In this document: piece by piece, positions 44,594 through 51,467 of the stretch
How positions within the stretch are numbered: position 1 is the stretch's first letter
Layout: each line of letters opens with the position of its first letter
NCBI GenBank assembly: GCA_017744515.1
Contig: JAGIBF010000018.1
Span: 18,189 to 82,188, forward strand
Length of the DNA: 64,000 nt
Reading direction: 5' to 3'
DNA from: Niastella sp.
GTDB lineage: Bacteria > Bacteroidota > Bacteroidia > Chitinophagales > Chitinophagaceae
The notes under the pieces: model-generated
Seen by the model: only the letters and a program-made list of their open reading frames with translations
Database searches by the model: none
Told to the model about the DNA's origin: nothing
Position numbers and translations under genes: made by a program

Positions 44594-44919
44594 GCAGAAC
44601 CGTTTTAGCAGTTGTTAGTAAAAATTTTTTAAAAGTAGTTGTTTTTTGCCTTCACCGCTATGAAGAGGCTAAAATTTATAAGTTATGCAAGGAATAAGGC
44701 CGCAAATGTAGGTTTTGTAATAAAATGTTATTTAAGATGTCACCCTGAGCTTGTTTGTCACCCTGAGTCTTGTTTGTCACCCTGAGCCTGTCGAAGGGTA
44801 CTTGTTGCCTTTTTCCCGACGCATAGCAATTCTTTCATCTTTTTTATTACCTGTGCAACAATGAATCAAAATCCTTCCTAAATTGACAGGGATTTATGCA
44901 CACCAATTGTTAGAACAGC
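44594..44919. other. Intergenic region with REP-like elements between divergent genes
   Basis: 326 bases between the divergent FHS transporter (minus) and glgA (plus) genes, holding both promoters. The recognisable content is a triple copy of the dispersed repeat at 44738-44798. No ORF or RNA gene is seen. Confidence 0.5.
44738..44798. repeat. Three tandem REP-like units
   Basis: Unit 1 TGTCACCCTGAGCTTGTT (44738-44755), unit 2 TGTCACCCTGAGTCTTGTT (44756-44774), unit 3 starts TGTCACCCTGAGCCTGTCG at 44775 and continues to 44798. The first two units are truncated after TTGTT; the third is full length. Confidence 0.88.
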
Positions 44920-46338
44920 ATGGAGATCTTACACGTTAGCGCAGAATGTTATCCCGTGGCCAAGGCAGGTGGATTGGGCGATGTAGTGGGTGCTTTACCT
45001 AAATACCTTAATGAAGCAGGGCATATCGCCAAAGTGGTGATGCCCATGTACCGTACAAAATTCCTGTACGCCAACCAGTGGGAAGTGGTCCACAAGGGCA
45101 ATACCAACCTGGGTAACTACTGGTTCGACTTCACCATTATCAAAGAAGCGACCAACAAGCTGGGCTTCGATCTTTACCTCGTAGATATCAATGGCCTGCT
45201 CGACAGAGAAAAGGTATATGGGTATAGTGACGATACCGAGCGCTTTACCGCCTTCCAGATCGCTGTACTGGACTGGATAAATGCCTGGCAGCATAAGCCG
45301 GACATAATCCATGTGCACGACCACCATACAGCCTTGATCCCCTTCATGCTGAAATACTGTCACAAATACCAGCCGATATCCGGCATACGTACTGTACTCA
45401 CCATCCACAACGCCGAATACCAGGGATGGATGGGATGGAACCGGGGTACTTTTATACCTTCTTATGACACCTGGCGCTGGGGCTTGCTGGAATGGAACAA
45501 GACCATCAACCCATTGGCCAGCGGTATCAAGTGCGCCGATAAAGTCACAACCGTAAGCCCCAGCTACATGCAGGAGCTCAGGTACATGAGCAATGGGCTT
45601 GAGGCCCTCTTCGAATATGAAAAAGGAAAATGTTCCGGCATACTGAACGGCATCGACGTAAAAGTGTGGGACCCGCAGGTCGACGAATACCTGGTACACC
45701 GGTATTCGCTGGAAGATATGGAAGCCGGCAAGGCCAAGAATAAAATGCAGCTGTGCGACCAGTTTTCCCTCGACTTCGATAAGCCCCTCATCGGATTTAT
45801 CGGCAGGCTGGTAGGAGAGAAGGGCGCCGATCTGTTGCCGCAGGCTATCCGGGATTCTTTCAACCATATTGGCCGTCGCATGAACTTTCTGATGCTGGGC
45901 AGTGGATTCCCCGAAGTGGAAGCCGCCCTGCAGGCGATCCAGCCAATGTCGCAATACGATTATAATGTCTTTATAGGATATAATGAAGGACTGAGCCATA
46001 CCATGTATGCCGGCATGGATTTTCTGCTGATGCCCTCGCGGGTAGAACCCTGCGGGCTCAATCAGATGTATTCCATGCGTTATGGCACGGTACCCATGGT
46101 AAGGCGTACCGGTGGCCTGAAAGATACGGTTATCGATTATGGTGAACCGGGTGGGTATGGTATCTGCTATAACAACACCAGTGTAGGCGATATTACCCAT
46201 GCTGTGTGGCGGGCAACAGAATTGTATCACCAGAAAGACACTTTGAAACAGATCCGACGGCAGATGATGCAGCTCGATTTTAGCTGGGAAACCAGTGTTC
46301 AGCAGTATATAGATGTATACCACGCTGCCTTAGGATAA
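44920..46338 (+). CDS. glgA: Glycogen synthase
   Basis: 472 residues. The N-terminal KAGGLGDVVGALPKYL holds the ADP-glucose-binding KxGGL motif; VHDHHTALIPF, VSPSYMQELR and the C-terminal GRLVGEKGADLLPQ, FLLMPSRVEPCGLNQMYSMRYGT are GT5 signatures. It transfers glucose from ADP-glucose to the growing alpha-1,4-glucan in the cytoplasm. It is followed by glgC on the same strand (118 bases, with a hairpin), making a glycogen synthesis pair. It is divergent from the FHS transporter. Confidence 0.96.
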   Translation: MEILHVSAECYPVAKAGGLGDVVGALPKYLNEAGHIAKVVMPMYRTKFLYANQWEVVHKGNTNLGNYWFDFTIIKEATNKLGFDLYLVDINGLLDREKVYGYSDDTERFTAFQIAVLDWINAWQHKPDIIHVHDHHTALIPFMLKYCHKYQPISGIRTVLTIHNAEYQGWMGWNRGTFIPSYDTWRWGLLEWNKTINPLASGIKCADKVTTVSPSYMQELRYMSNGLEALFEYEKGKCSGILNGIDVKVWDPQVDEYLVHRYSLEDMEAGKAKNKMQLCDQFSLDFDKPLIGFIGRLVGEKGADLLPQAIRDSFNHIGRRMNFLMLGSGFPEVEAALQAIQPMSQYDYNVFIGYNEGLSHTMYAGMDFLLMPSRVEPCGLNQMYSMRYGTVPMVRRTGGLKDTVIDYGEPGGYGICYNNTSVGDITHAVWRATELYHQKDTLKQIRRQMMQLDFSWETSVQQYIDVYHAALG

Positions 46339-46376
46339 ACCATTTTAGAGAGACTGTGTTAAGTACTCTGAAAGCG

Positions 46377-46420
46377 GTGAGTGGTCAGTAACTACTCACC
46401 ATTCACTACTGACAACTCAC
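46377..46420. repeat. 14-bp inverted repeat between glgA and glgC
   Basis: GTGAGTGGTCAGTA (46377-46390) pairs with TACTGACAACTCAC (46407-46420) with one mismatch and a 16-base loop. The core GTGGTCAGT also forms the stem of the lipA terminator. There is no T-run after it, so glgC may still be read through. Confidence 0.7.
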
Positions 46421-46456
46421 AAATAAACGCACTGATCAAATATAAAACCCACAGTT

Positions 46457-47731
46457 ATGAGTAAACAAGTGATTGCTGTCATTCTGGGTGGAGGAGCCGG
46501 GACAAGGTTATACCCCCTTACAGCGAGTCGTTCAAAGCCTGCTGTACCAATTGCCGGTAAATACCGCCTGGTAGATATTCCTATTTCCAATTGTATCAAC
46601 TCAGGTATCAACCGGATGTTTGTGCTTACACAGTTCAACTCCGCATCGTTGAACAAGCACATCAAGAACACCTACCACTTTAGTATTTTCAGCAGTGCAT
46701 TTGTCGACATATTGGCGGCAGAGCAAACGCCTGACAACCCTTCCTGGTACCAGGGTACGGCGGATGCGGTGCGCCAGTCACTCCGCCACCTCAACCAGCA
46801 CGAGTGCGAGTATGTGCTCATCCTGTCGGGCGACCAGCTTTACCAGATGGACTTCCAGAAGATGCTGCAAAACCACAAGGACTCAGGCGCCGATATCTCT
46901 ATTGCCACCATTCCGGTTGCAGCAAGAGAAGCTTCCGACTTCGGTATCCTGAAAACAGACAGCAATAACCTTATTACTTCCTTTATAGAGAAGCCCAAGA
47001 AAGAGTTGCTGCCCGACTGGTCGAGCGATACCGGCCCTGAGATGCATGGTCAGGGAAGAGACTACCTCGCTTCCATGGGCATCTACATCTTCAACCGCAA
47101 GCTGCTCAACGACCTGTTGATGGATATCTATAAAGATTGCACCGACTTCGGAAAAGAGATCCTTCCCAAGTCATTGGAGAACTACAAAGTGGCCAGCTAT
47201 CAATACGATGGTTACTGGACTGATATCGGTCATATCTATTCATTCTTTGAGGCCAACCTGGCGCTCACAGATGAAATACCGCCTTTCAACCTGTTTGACA
47301 ATTCCAATGCAGTATATACACGTGCGCGCATGCTGCCGCCGGCAAAGATCAGCGGTACTACCCTGGAGAAAGCAATTATCTCCGAAGGCTGTATCATCAA
47401 TGCCAGCCGCATCGAGCACAGCGTAATTGGTATACGTAGCCGAATTGGTTACGGATCTACAATTGTAAGCAGCTACCTGATGGGGACAGACTATTATGAA
47501 ACAATTCCGGAAATGTCCCATGCACAGGAACGCGGGTTGCCTACGCTGGGCATTGGCGATCGCTGTTACATCAAGAATGCCATCATCGATAAGAACTGCC
47601 GCATCGGCAATGATGTACGCATCAACGGCAGCGAACATCTTGAGAATACTGACCACTCATTATATACCATTAAAGACGGTATCGTAGTAGTTAAAAAAGG
47701 CGCCATACTGCCTGATGGCTTCGTGATATAA
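46457..47731 (+). CDS. glgC: Glucose-1-phosphate adenylyltransferase
   Basis: 424 residues. N-terminal nucleotidyltransferase signature GGGAGTRLYPLT...SKPAVPIAGKYRLVDIPISN, then LILSGDQLYQMDF, SFIEKPKKEL and WTDIGHIYSFFEAN, and the C-terminal left-handed beta-helix repeats (VIGIRSRIGYGSTI, NCRIGNDVRING). It makes ADP-glucose from Glc-1-P and ATP, the committed step of glycogen synthesis. It follows glgA and ends at a strong terminator. Confidence 0.96.
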   Translation: MSKQVIAVILGGGAGTRLYPLTASRSKPAVPIAGKYRLVDIPISNCINSGINRMFVLTQFNSASLNKHIKNTYHFSIFSSAFVDILAAEQTPDNPSWYQGTADAVRQSLRHLNQHECEYVLILSGDQLYQMDFQKMLQNHKDSGADISIATIPVAAREASDFGILKTDSNNLITSFIEKPKKELLPDWSSDTGPEMHGQGRDYLASMGIYIFNRKLLNDLLMDIYKDCTDFGKEILPKSLENYKVASYQYDGYWTDIGHIYSFFEANLALTDEIPPFNLFDNSNAVYTRARMLPPAKISGTTLEKAIISEGCIINASRIEHSVIGIRSRIGYGSTIVSSYLMGTDYYETIPEMSHAQERGLPTLGIGDRCYIKNAIIDKNCRIGNDVRINGSEHLENTDHSLYTIKDGIVVVKKGAILPDGFVI

Positions 47732-47753
47732 TTGAGATAAGTTAATAAAGAAG

Positions 47754-47784
47754 GGGTGGGTCGCTTTTCAAAAGCGGCTCACCC
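47754..47784 (+). terminator. Terminator of the glgA-glgC unit
   Basis: An inverted repeat GGGTG..CGCTTTT / AAAAGCG..CACCC with small internal mismatches, followed by TTTTTC. It lies 23 bases after the glgC stop. Confidence 0.85.
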
Positions 47785-48223
47785 TTTTTCATTTTAAGGC
47801 ACTGCTATTCCAATTGGTGCCGCCCCGCTTGTTTTAGCGGCTATTATTAACGTGCGCCTATAAGTGTTTTCCTATAGATTACTAACGGTATAGATAATCT
47901 GTTGACTTTCATCATTGATTTAAAGCAATAAAAAATATAAATTAAATCTTATTATCATAAACGGATCATCGTCCTCGTTATAAAAAGAGCAACTCACCTG
48001 TATATCATTTTTGTTTGGTTAATGCCTTCTGATTAGTATGGGCTTTCCTACACGGCCCGCAGTTACATGTCGTAAACCTTATCCTTTACCGGCAAACATT
48101 TGTGTCATCCTTGCAAGGAACCTTCGTGGATTTCCAACAAAATTTTCGTTGGCATATCTGCTTACCCGGAACATTTGATGTTCACCGGACAGACATCTAT
48201 TGACTAATCCTTAAACCCAAAGT
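47785..48223 (+). other. Intergenic region upstream of the T9SS-sorted protein
   Basis: 439 AT-rich bases with no ORF. Its size suggests a long promoter or leader for the 48224 gene. Imperfect hairpins are visible (for example CCAAC...GTTGG around 48135-48155) but nothing I can name. No TAnnTTTG box was found near the start. Confidence 0.4.
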
Positions 48224-49099
48224 ATGAAAAGACCATCCTTTTCACTGGCATTACTATGCCTTGTATTTTTCAACAAAGAATCAACTGCACAATGTGTTCC
48301 GGCAGGCCCGTTCGGTGTTAGTACCTTTTCCAATAACACATCAATTGGAACTGTTGTCTGGAATACTTTAAATGATGTGCTCCTGGCAGATAATAATTAT
48401 GCAATATCGACACAGGTGCTTGGCATATTGTCAACTGCTAATACCAACTATATACAGGTAGGAGGATTGGGGTTTTCAATACCGGCAGGCTCTACGATTT
48501 GCGGTATTACAGTGTCAGTTGAACGAAGTTCGGCAGGGCTTGGTGTGGGATGCGTAGTGCAGGATGCTGACGTGCGTATTGTTAAGAACGGTGTGCTAAC
48601 GGGAACGAACCATGCCAGCAATGCCAGCTGGGGTAGTATCGATGCGGTAGCTACGTATGGAGGTGCTGCCGATATGTGGGGTACTACCTGGATGTCGGCC
48701 GACATCAATTCGGCAGGGTTCGGTGTGGCCATAGCAGCTTCCATGCAAACGGGCCTGGTTGGCCTGGCACTGTCGGCACGTATCGACTACATCAGCGTCA
48801 CAGTCCACTATGCGAGCCCGACCACACTTCCTTTGCGGCCGCGGGAGGCTACCGTGCAGGCCACAGCTCCTGTTCGCAATATTGGATTTTATCCCAATCC
48901 GGCTGGTAACGCCATCTACATAACTGGCCGTCGTAAGACGGCAACCATTACGATCAAAGACCTCGAAGGCAGAATAGTGAAGCGTGTAAGCATCGGTCCT
49001 GACATACGACTGCCGCAGGTTTCCCTGGTCGATGTCAATCCCGGTCTGTACCTGTTGGAAATAGACAACACGGTTTTCAGACTCAACGTAGCGCGATAG
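48224..49099 (+). CDS. Small T9SS-sorted secreted protein
   Basis: 291 residues. Signal peptide 1-22 (FSLALLCLVFFNKESTAQ). The middle is a beta-sandwich-like domain (about 30-195) with VVWNTLNDVLLADNN and GFSIPAGSTICGITVSVERS, resembling jelly-roll surface domains. The last 75 residues contain FYPNPAGNAIYI and end in NPGLYLLEIDNTVFRLNVAR, a type IX sorting domain. The protein is thus exported through the T9SS and anchored to, or released from, the surface. The internal domain is not recognised. It is monocistronic, with a long leader and a strong terminator. Confidence 0.8.
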   Translation: MKRPSFSLALLCLVFFNKESTAQCVPAGPFGVSTFSNNTSIGTVVWNTLNDVLLADNNYAISTQVLGILSTANTNYIQVGGLGFSIPAGSTICGITVSVERSSAGLGVGCVVQDADVRIVKNGVLTGTNHASNASWGSIDAVATYGGAADMWGTTWMSADINSAGFGVAIAASMQTGLVGLALSARIDYISVTVHYASPTTLPLRPREATVQATAPVRNIGFYPNPAGNAIYITGRRKTATITIKDLEGRIVKRVSIGPDIRLPQVSLVDVNPGLYLLEIDNTVFRLNVAR

Positions 49100-49128
49100 G
49101 CAACGCGATATATAGGTTTCTTGTAGGT

Positions 49129-49150
49129 ACCGCCTGGTTCTCCAGGCGGT
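49129..49150 (+). terminator. Terminator of the T9SS-sorted protein gene
   Basis: A perfect 9-bp stem ACCGCCTGG/CCAGGCGGT with a 4-base loop, followed by TTTATTATTATTTT. Confidence 0.92.
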
Positions 49151-49180
49151 TTTATTATTATTTTACCTACCTTGTCAACC

Positions 49181-49612
49181 ATGGATCAGGAACTTACTTG
49201 TACGATCATATTGGAAAAGCCCGTACCCGGCGTCAAGACCGGTTTGCAGAAGGGCAGCGGTAATAAGCACGAGATCCTGCAGATACAACAATCATCCGGC
49301 AACGACCTCACCTATACATTTCCTATAAAAGTAAAAACAGGTAAGGATGAACAGCCTGACTTTGCCGGCCCCTTTGTACATGGACCTGTAGGCGAGCGAT
49401 TCATTTATCTGAGCATCGGCACTATGGCGGGCCAGCCAGATTCACCCTGGTCCCGCAGGTTGAAAGTCCCTTTGCGCGACATCACCTGGGCCATGGTGCA
49501 AAAAGCTGCCAGTGCTGGCCATGTGCTACAAACCACAGTGCCGGGAAAAGGAAAAGACGGCACACCCAGTTGCGCCACCGTAAAGCCCTTCGATGGATGG
49601 AAGATTAAGTAG
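49181..49612 (+). CDS. DUF5990-like protein
   Basis: I start at the ATG at 49181 (143 residues); an upstream TTG adds only three residues and overlaps the end of the terminator region. No signal or membrane segment. Blocks such as KPVPGVKTGLQKG, DFAGPFVHGPVGERFIYLSIG and WSRRLKVPLRDI match DUF5990 proteins as I remember them, a small, probably all-beta family of unknown function. It is convergent with the retron reverse transcriptase gene, with 6 bases between their stops and no clear terminator there. Any role in the retron is unlikely given the orientation. Confidence 0.7.
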   Translation: MDQELTCTIILEKPVPGVKTGLQKGSGNKHEILQIQQSSGNDLTYTFPIKVKTGKDEQPDFAGPFVHGPVGERFIYLSIGTMAGQPDSPWSRRLKVPLRDITWAMVQKAASAGHVLQTTVPGKGKDGTPSCATVKPFDGWKIK

Positions 49613-49618
49613 AAGATA

Positions 49619-51136
49619 CTACACTACATTCCACCACGGCTTGTCATCATCGCCTTTAGGAGGCTCCTTGTCATTGCCTGGTTTAGCAGGAGGTGTATCA
49701 TTATTCGTGCCGGCGGGAGGTGTTTCTTTCACTACATATTGCAGCCGGCCTGTTTGGAATAATTGATCGATCTGTTTGGCGAAGAAGGCCCCCAGCGCTG
49801 GTTTTACCTGCCTTACAAAGTTGGCGTAACCAATGACTACATTGGCCGGACTTTCTGCTCCCGGCAGCAAAACAGCGGCATCTTTTGTTTGCAGTTGGTG
49901 CAGCAATGCGCGGAACTTGCGCAGCTTGTTGCGGTCTATGCCCGGTTTCTCATTCACTACAATGCCGGTCACTTCCTGCCGCGCACCCTGATGCATGACG
50001 CGTATCTTATCGGGGTGTACGGTAAACCCTTCATCACTTAATATCTTTTTGATGCGCCATACCATTTGCTGCGCGTTGATGTCGCTGCTGTTCCAGCTAA
50101 ACGTAACATCGTCGGCATAGCGCGTATACTGGCATTGGTGTTTGGCGGCCAGTCCCTGCAGGCGCAGGTCGAGCTTATAACAGAGAATATTGGTAATGGC
50201 CGGGCTGGTAGGAGCGCCTTGTGGCAGCACGCGGTTTCCTTTCTGCACAAAATAGTTTTTACCATCGATCTCCACTTCTTCCGTCACTGCTTCCGTACAC
50301 AGCAGTGATAAGATCGTGGCGATCTTTTCGGAGTAGCCCAATTGTTGCAGCAAACCCTTCACTCTTTTGTAATGGATGGAAGGAAAGAAATCTTTTACGT
50401 CTATATTCAATACGACCTTTTTGCCAACATGAGGCAATGCATTGCTGAGGATAGAGCGGTTGAGCGTAAAGCCATGTACAGCAGTGTGTACAGCAACCTT
50501 ATTGAGTATGTTTTCGAGTACCCAGTACTGGGTCTTTTTCAACCGAGGCATGGGAGCGGAGATCAGCCTTTTACCGCCCGATTTCTTAGGCAGGTAAAAC
50601 TTCCGGTAGTGGGAGATGTTAGACACTTTACGTGAGAAGGCAAGGAAACGCAGGTCCGGCAAAGTAATACCCATGGCTTGCGCCAGTTCCGTTTCATTGG
50701 CAAAAGCAGGTAGCTGGTACTTTTGTAAAGCAGCTACGTTGGCCTCGATATTATTCAGGCCAACAGATACGTCTTCTCCGAGGTAAATGATCTCTGTGGT
50801 CTTTCGTTTCTTCCAGGCCTCGGCTTTCTCCAGCCGTTGCAGTTCCCGCTTCTTCTTGTTGGCCTCACGTTTTGCTTTGGCATCGGCCATGCGCTTCATA
50901 CGCATTTCCTGCAGCACAGCTTCCTTGTTCTGGTACCGGCGCTGCTGGTTGAACAGTTGGTTGAACTCCTTATTGAGTTCAGCTTCCTGGTTGATCAGTA
51001 ATTCAGGTACAGAGGGCGATTGCTCTCCTTTGGGCCAGAAGCCAAGACGTTTCATTTCTTCCAGCACTACGGCATCTTTGGTGCTTTCGCGAATGCGGTC
51101 GTACAGTTGCTGGCGGGTGGGTTGCTTATCGGCCAT
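49619..51136 (-). CDS. Retron reverse transcriptase with N-terminal coiled-coil extension
   Basis: 505 residues. Residues 1-140 are an extension: a small N-terminal helical segment, then a very charged coiled coil (about 50-112, KRMADAKAKREANKKKRELQ). The RT core follows: FYLPKKSGGKRLISAP (about 180-195), the retron-specific NALPH (232-236, NAxxH), NIDVKDFFPSI with the first catalytic Asp (244-254), LPQGAPTSP (304-312), YADD (340-343) and the retron-specific VTG (389-391). NAxxH and VTG mark it as a retron RT rather than a group II intron or DGR enzyme. The C-terminal tail (about 470-505) is low-complexity Pro/Asp/Lys. It should copy the msd part of the RNA at 51158-51409 into multicopy single-stranded DNA. 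It is the last gene of the minus-strand retron operon and starts 22 bases after the ncRNA. Confidence 0.93.
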   Translation of the reverse strand: MADKQPTRQQLYDRIRESTKDAVVLEEMKRLGFWPKGEQSPSVPELLINQEAELNKEFNQLFNQQRRYQNKEAVLQEMRMKRMADAKAKREANKKKRELQRLEKAEAWKKRKTTEIIYLGEDVSVGLNNIEANVAALQKYQLPAFANETELAQAMGITLPDLRFLAFSRKVSNISHYRKFYLPKKSGGKRLISAPMPRLKKTQYWVLENILNKVAVHTAVHGFTLNRSILSNALPHVGKKVVLNIDVKDFFPSIHYKRVKGLLQQLGYSEKIATILSLLCTEAVTEEVEIDGKNYFVQKGNRVLPQGAPTSPAITNILCYKLDLRLQGLAAKHQCQYTRYADDVTFSWNSSDINAQQMVWRIKKILSDEGFTVHPDKIRVMHQGARQEVTGIVVNEKPGIDRNKLRKFRALLHQLQTKDAAVLLPGAESPANVVIGYANFVRQVKPALGAFFAKQIDQLFQTGRLQYVVKETPPAGTNNDTPPAKPGNDKEPPKGDDDKPWWNVV

Positions 51137-51157
51137 GATGGGTGAAAATAGAGATCA

Positions 51158-51409
51158 TGTTCTGACAGAGGGAAATCATGCTGCCTTCGTGCACGCCGGT
51201 GACCAGATTAATCAACGCAAGGCATACCGGGTGCTATTTGCTTTTAGGGCACAACGGGCCTGTACTGCTAAAAGCAAATAGCACCCGGTATGCCATAGTA
51301 AAGATTACATTTGGTGATGCATGTATAGTTCATGTTGCATGGACGACGAAACATCGCCCTTTCCTTTCGGAAGCAAGGTGCATAATCTTTTTCCCTCTGT
51401 CAAAGAACA
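51158..51409 (-). ncRNA. Retron msr-msd RNA gene
   Basis: On the minus strand, reading down from 51409: a1 (51401-51390, GACAGAGGGAAA), three msr hairpins, the msd hairpin (51294-51221), a 3' flank, and a2 (51175-51164, TTTCCCTCTGTC). The a1/a2 complement is 12 bp perfect and extends to 18 bp (51158-51175 with 51390-51409) with a 2-base bulge. msr hairpin 1 is near 51358-51378 (TTCC-GAAA-GGAA core), hairpin 2 at 51341-51359 (6-bp stem, 7-base loop), hairpin 3 at 51317-51340 (7-base loop). This is the textbook order a1-msr-msd-a2-RT. I cannot point to the branching guanosine with certainty. Confidence 0.88.
51221..51294 (-). other. msd hairpin of the retron (template of msDNA)
   Basis: The two arms 51221-51247 and 51268-51294 are perfect complements over 27 bp; the outermost 7 bp are GGCATAC/GTATGCC. 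The loop (51248-51267) is 20 bases. This is by far the strongest hairpin in the locus and would give the hairpin msDNA when copied by the adjacent reverse transcriptase. Confidence 0.93.
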
Positions 51410-51423
51410 CGAAAAGCGGTTAA

Positions 51424-51431
51424 CAAATATA
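51424..51431 (-). promoter_or_regulatory. Promoter -7 box of the retron RNA
   Basis: On the minus strand these bases read TATATTTG, an exact match to the Bacteroidota -7 consensus TAnnTTTG. Transcription would start about 7 bases on, near 51417, only a few bases before the extended a1 arm at 51409. No good TTG -33 element is seen, which is common. Confidence 0.7.
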
Positions 51432-51467
51432 GGTTGCTGTTATTTATTTTAATAATTATCCTTGTTA

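Noticed and set aside
44995..46323. Long minus-strand open frame (about 440 codons) opposite glgA
   Set aside because: It is the mirror of glgA, which has full family motifs; the antisense protein has no recognisable domain or start context.
49619..51136. Group II intron or diversity-generating retroelement RT
   Set aside because: NAxxH and VTG are retron marks; no intron maturase/endonuclease domain, no intron RNA domain V, and no template/variable repeat pair is visible.
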